From NCBI GenBank assembly GCA_025965815.1, contig JAOPWF010000403.1, positions 1 to 9,503 of the forward strand: a DNA stretch of 9,503 nucleotides, read 5' to 3'. Made by a program: the position numbers and the translations under genes. This DNA comes from Mycobacterium sp. Lineage in GTDB: Bacteria; Actinomycetota; Actinomycetes; Mycobacteriales; Mycobacteriaceae. The notes under the pieces were generated by a model. It did no database searches, was not told the origin of the DNA, and was given only the letters and a program-made list of their open reading frames with translations. Of this stretch, positions 1-6,429 are shown piece after piece (the stretch's first letter is position 1; the number at the start of each line of letters is the position of its first letter).

Positions 1-479
1 AGTCCGCCGAGCCGCTGCACTGGTTGGCCGCCGAGACCGAGTGGATCTGGGGCCGCGCGATGGTGCTCTCGACGGCCTTCCTGACCGGCCTGGCGATCTC
101 TGCGGCCGAAGAGGCGACCGAGCACGCCGGCAGCCGCGAACAGTTCGGCAAGCCGATCGGCGCGAACCAGGCGATCAAGCACACCTGCGTCGACATGGCG
201 GTGGGCGCCGAGGCGGCGCAGGCCCAGACATTCTTCGCCGCCATCGCATTCGACAGCGGCCGCGAGGACGCGCTTCGGCAGATCCTGTCCGCGTTCACCG
301 TTGCCGGTACCGCGGCGGTGGACAACGCGGCCGCCGGCATCCAGGTGTTCGGTGGTATGGGCTACACGTTCGAGAGCAACATGCACCTGTACCTCAAACG
401 GGCGCACGTCTTCCGGCACCTGTTCAGCGAGCCCACCGAGGTGCTGGCCGAACTGATCGCGCAGGACCGGCCCCGATGA
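1..479 (+). CDS. acyl-CoA dehydrogenase, C-terminal part (5' end outside window)
   Basis: The open frame enters from the left edge (first full codon at 3) and stops with TGA at 477-479, so only the last ~158 residues are present. They match the C-terminal helical domain of FAD-dependent acyl-CoA dehydrogenases: the segment SREQFGKPIGANQAIKH carries the RxQFGxxI motif that contributes to FAD and dimer contacts, and the late segment FGGMGYTFE followed by HLYLKRA is the usual C-terminal signature. Such enzymes put an alpha-beta double bond into acyl-CoA thioesters. The TxExxxHLYLKR form resembles the FadE proteins of mycobacterial steroid and lipid degradation rather than short-chain beta-oxidation enzymes. 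The stop overlaps the ATG of the next gene (ATGA at 476-479), so the two are translationally coupled and probably act in one pathway. Family is secure; substrate is unknown. Confidence 0.9.
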   Translation, partial: SAEPLHWLAAETEWIWGRAMVLSTAFLTGLAISAAEEATEHAGSREQFGKPIGANQAIKHTCVDMAVGAEAAQAQTFFAAIAFDSGREDALRQILSAFTVAGTAAVDNAAAGIQVFGGMGYTFESNMHLYLKRAHVFRHLFSEPTEVLAELIAQDRPR

Positions 480-1621
480 CGGTCGCGGTTGCCGGGATCG
501 CGCTGTCCGACGTCGGCCGCGTCGACGACAAGGGTCCCTACGAACTGATCGCGCAGGCCGGCCGGCGGGCGCTGGCCGACGCCGGGTTGACGCCCGGCGA
601 CGTCGACGGGCTGGCGTCGACCGGTCAGGGCACGCTTCCGCCGGTCGACGTCGGCGAGTACCTCGGCCTGCGGCCGCGCTGGGTCGACTCGACAGCGGTG
701 GGCGGCGCGACCTGGGAGGTGATGATCTCCCACGCCGTGGACGCCATCGAGGCGGGCCATGCCAATGTCGTCCTGCTGACCTACGGCTCGACCGCCCGCG
801 CGGATCTGCGAAAGGGGCTGCGCGGCGCCAACATCAACTGGGGAGCGCGCGGGCCGCTGCAGTGGGAGGCGCCCTACGGGCACACCCTGATCTCCAAATA
901 CGCGATGGCGGCACGCCGGCATATGCACGACTACGGGACCACCATCGAGCAGCTCGCCGAGGTGGCGGTATCGGCCCGATTCAATGCGGCCGACAACCCC
1001 GAGGCGTACTGTCGCGACCCGATCACCATCGACGACGTGCTGAGCGGTCCGATGATCGCCGATCCGTTCACCAAGTTGCACTGCTGCATCCGTAGCGACG
1101 GGGGCGCCGCGGCCGTCCTGGTGCGCGCCGACCGGGTGCCGGACCTGGCATCGAAGCCGGTGTGGGTGCTGGGCTCGGCCGACGCCACGTCGCACATGCT
1201 GACCTCGCAGTGGGAGGACGTCACCGTCGGTCCGGCGGCGGTGACCGGGCCGTTGGCCTTCGAACGTGCCGGGGTGCGGCCCACCGATGTCGACGTCGCC
1301 GAGATCTACGACGCGTTCACATACATGTTGCTGCTGACCCTGGAGGATCTGGGCTTCTGCGCCAAGGGCGAAGGCGGTTCCTTCGTTGAGAAGGGGTCGC
1401 TGCGCCTCGGCGGGGAGTTGCCCACCAACACCGACGGGGGCGGGCTCTCGGCCTGCCACCCGGGGCAGCGCGGACTGTTCCTGTTGGTGGAGGCGGCGCG
1501 GCAGTTGCGCGGCGAGGCCGGTCCGCGGCAGGTACCCGACGCCAAGATTGCCTGCGTCAGCGGAACCGGCGGCTGGTTCTGCTCGAGTGGCACGGTCATC
1601 CTGGGCCGCGACGCACCGTGA
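476..1621 (+). CDS. thiolase-fold lipid-transfer protein (Ltp/SCP2-thiolase type), possibly a retro-aldolase
   Basis: A 381-aa protein starting MTVAVAGIALSDVGR at an ATG that overlaps the stop of the upstream acyl-CoA dehydrogenase gene. It has the thiolase-superfamily layout: an N-terminal half with an ADAGLTPGDVDGL segment, then YDAFTY (Tyr278-Asp279), SACHPGQ (His328) and a late CVSGTGG (Cys360). The place where degradative thiolases carry the nucleophilic cysteine reads VGGATW (Ala78-Thr79) with no cysteine. This is the pattern of the Ltp group, whose steroid-degradation members (Ltp2 type) cleave side-chain intermediates by retro-aldol reaction and work with a DUF35/MaoC-like partner. 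No such partner is in the window; it could lie upstream. The long open frame that begins at 41 in the same phase is an artefact of high GC; the true start is 476. Family is secure; aldolase versus thiolase is inference. Confidence 0.88.
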   Translation: MTVAVAGIALSDVGRVDDKGPYELIAQAGRRALADAGLTPGDVDGLASTGQGTLPPVDVGEYLGLRPRWVDSTAVGGATWEVMISHAVDAIEAGHANVVLLTYGSTARADLRKGLRGANINWGARGPLQWEAPYGHTLISKYAMAARRHMHDYGTTIEQLAEVAVSARFNAADNPEAYCRDPITIDDVLSGPMIADPFTKLHCCIRSDGGAAAVLVRADRVPDLASKPVWVLGSADATSHMLTSQWEDVTVGPAAVTGPLAFERAGVRPTDVDVAEIYDAFTYMLLLTLEDLGFCAKGEGGSFVEKGSLRLGGELPTNTDGGGLSACHPGQRGLFLLVEAARQLRGEAGPRQVPDAKIACVSGTGGWFCSSGTVILGRDAP

Positions 1622-1871
1622 TGAGCGCTTGCGCGAAGAAGGTCTGCACCCGCGCCGTTTCGTGCAGGATGCGCGCCATCGCGTTCTTGCCGAGCGCCAT
1701 CAACGGGGACGCCTCACCCCGGCGGCGACGGTCTCGCGTAGTGCTTGCTGTTCCTCGGTGTCGGACTGTTCATCGGTGTTGGAAAGGGGCACGCCGCCAG
1801 CATCGCGCATGGCGGGTTCTGCCGGTGGCGAACCGCGGCATACCGGCGGCCCCTGCGGCGCTGCGCAAGTC
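1622..1871. other. intergenic gap with possible gene remnants
   Basis: A 250-nt stretch between the thiolase stop and the likely protease start (187 nt if the earlier protease ATG at 1809 is used). No intact gene is convincing. On the minus strand a 34-codon frame runs from an ATG at 1700 to a TGA at 1596, with mostly G/C third positions and an ordinary helical-looking product (MALGKNAMARILHETARVQT...). Its last 26 nt overlap the thiolase 3' end. On the plus strand, 1745-1789 in a third phase encodes a 15-residue hydrophobic stretch, LLFLGVGLFIGVGKG, preceded by an in-frame stop at 1739. Phase changes along the gap suggest decayed coding sequence. I see no clear promoter or terminator. Confidence 0.4.
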
Positions 1872-2819
1872 ATGGCAGACGACCGCCCGGGCCAGGAGGC
1901 CGACGATGAGGCGCTGGACGCCTACTCGACCGTGGTGACCGCAGTCGCGCGGGCCGTGCTGCCGAGCGTCGCCAGCCTCGCGGTCCGCACATCCCGTGGG
2001 GAGGGTACCGGGAGCGCCAGCGTCATCACCCCCGACGGCTACCTGCTCACCAGCGCGCACGTGGTGGCCGGATCGGATACCGCCGAGGCGGCGTTCACCG
2101 ACGGCACCTCGGTGATTACCGACGTCGTAGGGCGCGACGTGCTGTCCGACCTCGCCGTGCTCAAAGCACGCGACGCCGTCCCGGTGCCGGTGAGGATGGG
2201 CCGCGCCGAGGACCTGCGCGTCGGGCAACTCGTGGTAGCCGTCGGCAACCCGCTTGGCCTGTCCGGCAGCGTCACCGCCGGAATCGTGTCCGGGTTGGGG
2301 CGCTCACTGCCGACGCGGTCCGGCCGCGTCGTGGACGAGGTGATCCAGACCGACGCCGCGTTGAACCCCGGCAACAGCGGCGGCGCGCTGGCCGACGGCC
2401 GCGGCCGGATGGTGGGTGTCAGCACCGCCGTGGCCGGGGTGGGGCTGGGCCTGGCGGTACCGGTCAACGACTCCACCCAGCGGATCATCGCCGCCCTGAT
2501 GAGCGCCGGACGGGTGCGCCGCGCGTGGTTGGGAATCGCCGGCGCGCACATACCGGTCGCGCCCGCACTCGCCGCCCGACTCGGCACGGCCAGCGGGCTG
2601 CAGATCGCCGGCGTCGTCGCCGGTAGCCCGGCCGCGGAGGCGGGCCTGCGGCGCGGCGACGTCGTGATCAGCGTGGACGGCCGCAGCATCGTCACCGCGA
2701 CCGCGATCCAGAAACTCATGGTGGAGGACGCGATCGCGCGGCGGATAGAGATGACGGTGTGGCGCAACGGCGCGCTGGTCGACGTCTTCGTGGTGCCGCG
2801 GGAACTTGCCGGCACCTAG
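1872..2819 (+). CDS. trypsin-like (HtrA/S1C) serine protease with C-terminal PDZ domain
   Basis: A 315-aa protein from the ATG at 1872. The chymotrypsin-fold protease domain fills roughly residues 20-215 and shows the full catalytic triad: His63 in TSAHVVAG, Asp93 in LSDLAVLKA, and Ser169 in NPGNSGGAL. A PDZ domain follows from about residue 220 (WLGIAGAHI) to 308, including the usual GSPAAEAGLRRGDVVISVDG segment. HtrA-type enzymes degrade misfolded proteins and are normally exported or membrane-anchored. Here neither this start nor the alternatives at 1809 (ATG) or 1776 (GTG) gives a signal peptide or membrane helix, so the protein looks cytoplasmic unless its N-terminus was lost. No start has a clear ribosome binding site; 1872 was chosen because the conserved region begins soon after it. 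The frame stays open back to 1386, but that part is a thiolase shadow. Function is firm, start is not. Confidence 0.88.
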   Translation: MADDRPGQEADDEALDAYSTVVTAVARAVLPSVASLAVRTSRGEGTGSASVITPDGYLLTSAHVVAGSDTAEAAFTDGTSVITDVVGRDVLSDLAVLKARDAVPVPVRMGRAEDLRVGQLVVAVGNPLGLSGSVTAGIVSGLGRSLPTRSGRVVDEVIQTDAALNPGNSGGALADGRGRMVGVSTAVAGVGLGLAVPVNDSTQRIIAALMSAGRVRRAWLGIAGAHIPVAPALAARLGTASGLQIAGVVAGSPAAEAGLRRGDVVISVDGRSIVTATAIQKLMVEDAIARRIEMTVWRNGALVDVFVVPRELAGT

Positions 2820-2859
2820 TGGTGGAACAAAGCGGGCACGGTTGGGCTTGATCCCTGAC

Positions 2860-3915
2860 ATGCAGCACTTCAGCTTCGGTCGCAACAACGGCCTGCGCGT
2901 GTCGGCATTGTCCCTGGGTGCGGGAATGTTCGGTACCCGCTGGGGCTACGGCGCCGAGACCGACGTGTCGCGGCAGATCTTCGACAGGTTCGCCGACGCG
3001 GGCGGCACGTTCATCGACACCGCGGCCAGTTACCAGGACGGCGAGTCCGAGGAGAACGTCGGCAAACTCCTCGCCGGCCGGCGCGATCAGTTCACCGTCG
3101 CGACCAAGTTCGCCATCGGCGGACCGCAGGGATACGGGGTGTTGCAGACCGGCAACGGTCGTCGTGCCATGTTCCGCTCGGTCGAGGGCAGCCTGCGTCG
3201 CCTCGGCACCGACTACATCGACCTGCTGTGGGTGCATTTTCCCGACCGGGTGACCCCCGTCGATGAAATCGTCCGCGGCTTCGACGATCTCGCCCGGTCC
3301 GGAAAGATCCTCTACGCGGGGCTGTCGAACTTCCCGGCGTGGCTGACGGCCCGCGCCGCGACGCTGGCCGAACTGCGGGGTTCGACTCCGATCGCGGGTG
3401 TCCAGTTCGAATACAGCCTGGTAGAGCGCAGCGGTGACCGGGAAACCTTCCCGATGGCCGAGGCGCTGGGCATCGGGGCGGCGTTGTGGTCCCCGTTGGG
3501 CGGTGGGCTGCTCAGCGGCAAGTACCGCTCCGGCGATCAGGGCCGGCTGTCCGACTGGAACCGGTTGGTGCACACCGAAGACGACACCACCAAGGCGGCC
3601 ACCGTCGACGCGGTGCTGGCCGCGGCAGAGGAACTGGGCGTCCCCGCGGCGCAGGTCGCCGTCGCCTGGCTGTTGGAACGGGCCCGGCGTTCGCCGACGG
3701 GTGTGGTGCCGATCATCGGCCCCCGTACGGTCGAGCAACTGGACTCCTACGTCGCGGCGCTGGACGTCGGCCTGAGTAGCGAGCAGTACGACCGGATCGA
3801 CAAGGTCAGCCGGATCAGCCTCGGCCAACCGCACAATCAACTGGCCGCAGAGCGGGATAAGCCGCTGGGCGGCGACGCCAGCGCCTTCCGGCTGCCTCCC
3901 GTGCCGTCGGACTAA
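2860..3915 (+). CDS. aldo/keto reductase
   Basis: A 351-aa NADPH-type aldo/keto reductase with a (beta/alpha)8 barrel and no signal peptide. The catalytic tetrad is visible: Asp53 and Tyr58 in FIDTAASYQ, Lys83 in ATKFA, and His126 in WVHFPD. The late segment VVPIIGPRTVEQL is the usual cofactor-phosphate binding region. Such enzymes reduce aldehydes or ketones; the substrate cannot be read from sequence. The ATG at 2860 is preferred over a TTG at 2806 in the same frame because the protein family begins near MQHFSFGRNNGLRVSALSLG and the TTG lies inside the protease gene. The gap to the protease stop is 40 nt with no strong ribosome binding site. The gene ends 3 nt before the convergent GntR gene, with no obvious hairpin between them. 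Confidence 0.93.
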   Translation: MQHFSFGRNNGLRVSALSLGAGMFGTRWGYGAETDVSRQIFDRFADAGGTFIDTAASYQDGESEENVGKLLAGRRDQFTVATKFAIGGPQGYGVLQTGNGRRAMFRSVEGSLRRLGTDYIDLLWVHFPDRVTPVDEIVRGFDDLARSGKILYAGLSNFPAWLTARAATLAELRGSTPIAGVQFEYSLVERSGDRETFPMAEALGIGAALWSPLGGGLLSGKYRSGDQGRLSDWNRLVHTEDDTTKAATVDAVLAAAEELGVPAAQVAVAWLLERARRSPTGVVPIIGPRTVEQLDSYVAALDVGLSSEQYDRIDKVSRISLGQPHNQLAAERDKPLGGDASAFRLPPVPSD

Positions 3916-3918
3916 GGC

Positions 3919-4665
3919 TCAAGACCGGACATCCTGACCACCCTGGCGCTGGCCTGAGTGGTCGGAGAGGCGGGTCTCGAAGGCGACTCGGTCGCCGCGG
4001 TAGAGCGCCCGGACGACTTCGATGGGGTGGTCCTCGGCGTCCACCGAACGCCGGTTGAGCAGCAGCATCGGCATCGCGGTCGTCGACTCGAGCAGCGCCG
4101 CTTCCCGCGGCGACGGCAGTACGGTCTCGATGCGTTCCACCGCCGAACCGAACACGACTCCGGTGGCGCGGATCGCGGCATACAACGAGGTCGTCGGGTC
4201 GAAGCTGTCGGTGAAGTGACCGAACCGGTGCTTGGGCAGATAGGTGCTCTCCAGCCCGATGCGCTGGCCGTCGGCAAGCAGCACCCGCTCCAGATGCATG
4301 ACCGAATCGCGGCCCGAGATCGACAGCGCGGCAGCCAGATCCGTCGTTGCCTCGACGTCCTCCCAGGTGACGAGCAGGCGACCCGGCACCCGTCCCATCG
4401 TGACGGCGCCCTCGGTGTAGGACTGCAGCGACAGCGGCTGGGTGAGCTTTGGCCTGGACACCACCGTGCCGCGGCCCCGTCGCTCGATGCGGCCCTCCAC
4501 CAGCAGCTCGTGCAGCGCCTGCCGAACGGTCTCCCGCGCCACCCCGAACCGGACGGCCAGCTCGCGCTCGGCGGGCACGGGATCCCCCTCCGCCAGGTCG
4601 GCCAGAATCCCGTCGAGCGCGGTCCGGACGAGGTAGGGCTTGGGCAGCCGGTCCGCCGAGGTCAT
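3919..4665 (-). CDS. GntR-family transcriptional regulator, HutC/UTRA type (phosphonate-locus regulator)
   Basis: A 248-aa protein with an N-terminal winged helix-turn-helix (about residues 8-70; PVPAERELAVRFGVARETVR and the wing RRGRGTVV are classical GntR) and a C-terminal UTRA ligand-binding domain (about 85-235; ERVLLADGQRIGLESTYLP is typical). HutC-type GntR proteins usually repress their own locus until a pathway metabolite binds the UTRA domain. Its ATG overlaps the stop of the HD-oxygenase gene (ATGA, minus strand 4665-4662), so both come from one transcript starting in the divergent intergenic region. The palindrome at 5208-5225 is the expected kind of operator. Context makes an aminophosphonate or its aldehyde product the likely inducer (PhnR-like role), but that is inference. 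It lies tail to tail with the aldo/keto reductase, 3 nt apart. Confidence 0.92.
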   Translation of the reverse strand: MTSADRLPKPYLVRTALDGILADLAEGDPVPAERELAVRFGVARETVRQALHELLVEGRIERRGRGTVVSRPKLTQPLSLQSYTEGAVTMGRVPGRLLVTWEDVEATTDLAAALSISGRDSVMHLERVLLADGQRIGLESTYLPKHRFGHFTDSFDPTTSLYAAIRATGVVFGSAVERIETVLPSPREAALLESTTAMPMLLLNRRSVDAEDHPIEVVRALYRGDRVAFETRLSDHSGQRQGGQDVRS

Positions 4666-5189
4666 CGCGACACCCGTTGCCGCACAACACGCTCCGCGAC
4701 GCGAAGCACCTCCTCGATCGAGGCGCCCGCGGCGCCGGGATCCTTTGCGGCGTCGTCATAGCGCCGCAGCCGCAGCGCATCCGGCCACCACGGATGCCCG
4801 ACGAACTCGTCGTCCACCGCGGCACCGCCCTGGGCGTCCAGGGACGCCACCGACACGTCTGACAGCCCGTCGCCGTAGCCCGGTTCGGTCGCCACGAGGT
4901 AACGCTTGGCGGCGACATGCGCGCCCGCCAGCCAGCCCACCCGCTGGCCGAACCGGGGCGCCAACCACTCCCGCGCGAGCCCATCGTGACCACGGACCGA
5001 CGGACCGCCGAGGAGCGGGCTGTGGCCGAGATCGTGCAGGGCCGCGGCGAGCACCAACTCGTCGTCGGCGTCATCGGCAATGGCCCGTGCCGCGGACTGC
5101 AGCGCATGGTCGAGTTCGTCGACCGCCTCTTCATCCCAGACGCCGCGCAACGACCGCAGCAGCTCAGCGGTTTCGTCCAGCTCCGACAT
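4662..5189 (-). CDS. PhnZ-like HD-domain oxygenase (phosphonate-operon HD protein)
   Basis: A 175-aa HD-domain protein of the phosphonate-degradation family that includes PhnZ, a mixed-valence di-iron oxygenase cleaving the C-P bond of 1-hydroxy-2-aminoethylphosphonate to glycine and phosphate. Expected metal ligands are present with PhnZ-like spacing: His28 (LDHALQSA), His52-Asp53 (ALHDLGH), His68 (RGHDGLA), His91 (HVAAKRYL) and Asp145/146 (RRYDDAAK). Lys95, four residues after His91, fits the substrate-phosphonate lysine. Glu21, seven residues before His28, fits the PhnZ glutamate that meets the substrate amine; Trp18 stands where PhnZ has a tyrosine. The start is uncertain: an in-frame ATG at 5207 adds six residues, abuts the operator and could be leaderless. 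The open frame beyond 5207 runs through the regulatory region and is not real. No PhnY hydroxylase is in the window, so the natural substrate is open. Confidence 0.87.
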   Translation of the reverse strand: MSELDETAELLRSLRGVWDEEAVDELDHALQSAARAIADDADDELVLAAALHDLGHSPLLGGPSVRGHDGLAREWLAPRFGQRVGWLAGAHVAAKRYLVATEPGYGDGLSDVSVASLDAQGGAAVDDEFVGHPWWPDALRLRRYDDAAKDPGAAGASIEEVLRVAERVVRQRVSR

Positions 5190-5298
5190 GCCCGGCAGTC
5201 TACCCATAATTGGTCTATACCAATTCTTAACCTGCTGTTCGCGCCCCCAACACTCCTCGGTCGCGGCGCCGTAGTGATGACTGGGAATCCTCTGGCAG
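5190..5298. promoter_or_regulatory. divergent promoter region of the phosphonate locus
   Basis: A 109-nt intergenic region between the divergently transcribed HD-oxygenase and FAD-oxidoreductase genes, locally AT-richer than its surroundings. It must hold the promoters of both arms and contains the 5208-5225 palindrome. Toward the minus strand, TATAGA (5219-5214) lies inside the palindrome as a -10 candidate, followed by exactly 6 nt and then the ATG at 5207. Toward the plus strand, TATACC (5216-5221) in the palindrome and TAGTGA (5272-5277) are weaker -10 candidates. I find no good -35 element for either, which is common in mycobacterial promoters. Confidence 0.7.
5208..5225. promoter_or_regulatory. 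GntR/HutC-type operator palindrome
   Basis: The sequence AATTGGTCTATACCAATT is a perfect 7-bp inverted repeat (AATTGGT / ACCAATT) around a 4-nt CTAT spacer. The core TGGTCTATACCA closely resembles known HutC-subfamily sites such as the DasR-type TGGTCTAGACCA. It sits in the divergent region of a locus that encodes a HutC-type GntR protein, so that protein is the expected ligand. It overlaps the likely -10 of the minus-strand genes and would block transcription when occupied. The palindrome is seen directly; binding is inferred. Confidence 0.78.
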
Positions 5299-6414
5299 AT
5301 GCGTGTGACCATCATCGGAGGCGGCATCCTCGGCACCGCCCACGCGCTGGAAGCGGTACGTCGCGGCCACGAGGTCACCCAACTCGAACGCGAAGTCGAG
5401 GCGCGTGGCGCCACCATCCGCAACTTCGGCCTGGTCTGGGTCTCCGGCCGCGCGAGCGGCGAACTCGACGCCACCCTGCGGTCCCGCGAGCTGTGGGAGG
5501 ACCTCGGCGCCAGGATCCCGGGCATCGGCTTTCGTCCCGTTGGATCGCTGACTCTGTTGCGTACGCCCGCCGAGGTCGCGGTCGCGGAGGAGGTCGTCGC
5601 ACGGGCCGACGCCGGGCGCCGCGGCTTCGAACTGCTGGAGCCCGATCGGGTGCGCACGCTCAACCCGGCACTGCGCGGCAAATACGTTGCCGGCCTGTAC
5701 TGTTCGCGCGACGCCGCGGTCGAGTCCCGGCAGGCCCTGCCCGCCATGCGGGCTTACATGCAGGCCACCGGTCGATACACCTTCGCCGCCGGGACCGAGG
5801 CCAGGTCGATCGACGGCCGGGTCGTCCGCGACGACCACGGCCGCCGCTACGACAGCGACCTCGTCCTGGTGTGTCCGGGTGCGGCTCACGGCGGACTGAC
5901 CCGCGAGATCGCCGGCGAACTGCCGGTTCGCCGGGTCCGGCTGCAGATGATGCAGACCGCGCCGCTGGACGAGCCGCTCACCACGGCAATCGCGGACGGC
6001 GACAGCTTCCGCTACTACCCCGGGTTTCAGGGACCGGCGTTGGAGGCCCTGCGGCGCAACGAGTCCCAGGATCCCATCGCGAACGAGCACCGGATGCAGC
6101 TGCTGTGTGTGCAGCGGCTACAGGGTGGCCTGACCATCGGCGACACGCACGAGTACGACGAGCCGTTCGCCTTCGACGTCCAGGACTCCCCGTACGCCTA
6201 CCTCGTCGGGGTCGTCGAGGAGTTCCTCGGCCGCGCTCTGCCACCCGTGCGCCGGCGCTGGGCCGGTGTCTACAGCCAGTGCGTCGACCCGGACCAGCTG
6301 GTGTGCCGGACGTGCGCGGCTGACGGGGTGTGGGTGATCACCGGTCCCGGCGGTCGCGGCATGACGCTTGGGCCGGCCCTGGCCGAACAGACCGCCGAGC
6401 TCATCGATCTCTGA
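5299..6414 (+). CDS. FAD-dependent amine oxidoreductase of phosphonate-catabolism clusters (DadA/DAO fold)
   Basis: A 371-aa flavoprotein. The N-terminus carries the dinucleotide-binding fold with Gly7-x-Gly9-x-x-Gly12 (IIGGGILG) and Glu30 (QLERE) for the adenosine ribose. The C-terminus (WVITGPGGRGMTLGPALAEQ, residues 345-364) is the FAD-contacting segment of the D-amino-acid-oxidase/DadA fold. ARGATIRNFGLVWVSGR is typical of the oxidoreductase family found in AEP-degradation clusters. Characterised enzymes of this heterogeneous group oxidise N-methyl-AEP, and some also AEP, directly to phosphonoacetaldehyde, replacing the PhnW transaminase. The phosphonatase-like HAD gene 15 nt downstream fits that product. 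Start: the ATG at 5299 follows an in-frame stop at 5278, and only a weak GGGA lies 12 nt upstream. It is the first gene of the plus-strand operon, 73 nt after the operator. Exact substrate preference is inference. Confidence 0.88.
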   Translation: MRVTIIGGGILGTAHALEAVRRGHEVTQLEREVEARGATIRNFGLVWVSGRASGELDATLRSRELWEDLGARIPGIGFRPVGSLTLLRTPAEVAVAEEVVARADAGRRGFELLEPDRVRTLNPALRGKYVAGLYCSRDAAVESRQALPAMRAYMQATGRYTFAAGTEARSIDGRVVRDDHGRRYDSDLVLVCPGAAHGGLTREIAGELPVRRVRLQMMQTAPLDEPLTTAIADGDSFRYYPGFQGPALEALRRNESQDPIANEHRMQLLCVQRLQGGLTIGDTHEYDEPFAFDVQDSPYAYLVGVVEEFLGRALPPVRRRWAGVYSQCVDPDQLVCRTCAADGVWVITGPGGRGMTLGPALAEQTAELIDL

Positions 6415-6429
6415 TCCGGAGGAAAGCGG

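Noticed and set aside
362..1459. 365-aa open frame on the minus strand
   Set aside because: It is antisense to the thiolase gene, Arg/Gly/His-rich and without family motifs; long shadow frames are expected at this GC content.
1821..1847. GCCGGT/ACCGGC inverted repeat before the protease start
   Set aside because: A 6-bp stem with a 15-nt loop is expected by chance in GC-rich DNA, and no T-tract or regulator context supports it.
1618..1938. 106-aa plus-strand frame whose ATG (1621) overlaps the thiolase stop
   Set aside because: The TGATG overlap looks like coupling, but the product is Arg- and Cys-rich, matches no family I know and runs into the protease gene.
2716..3840. 374-aa open frame on the minus strand
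   Set aside because: It lies antisense to the protease end and the aldo/keto reductase, which has a complete catalytic tetrad. The shadow has no recognisable domain.
3913..3925. Possible bidirectional terminator between the convergent aldo/keto reductase and GntR genes
   Set aside because: Only 3 nt separate the stop codons and I see no stem-loop with a T-tract there.
3815..5134. 439-aa open frame on the minus strand overlapping the GntR and HD genes
   Set aside because: It is a different phase of the same strand, with low-complexity Arg/Ala/Gly content; the GntR and HD frames carry clear family motifs.
4662..5747. 361-aa upstream-extended version of the HD oxygenase
   Set aside because: The extra N-terminus would cross the operator and be antisense to the FAD gene; the HD family length is matched by the start at 5189 or 5207.
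4917..6323. 468-aa open frame on the plus strand across the divergent region
   Set aside because: It runs through the palindrome and both flanking genes out of phase and is Arg/Pro-rich in the part overlapping the FAD gene.
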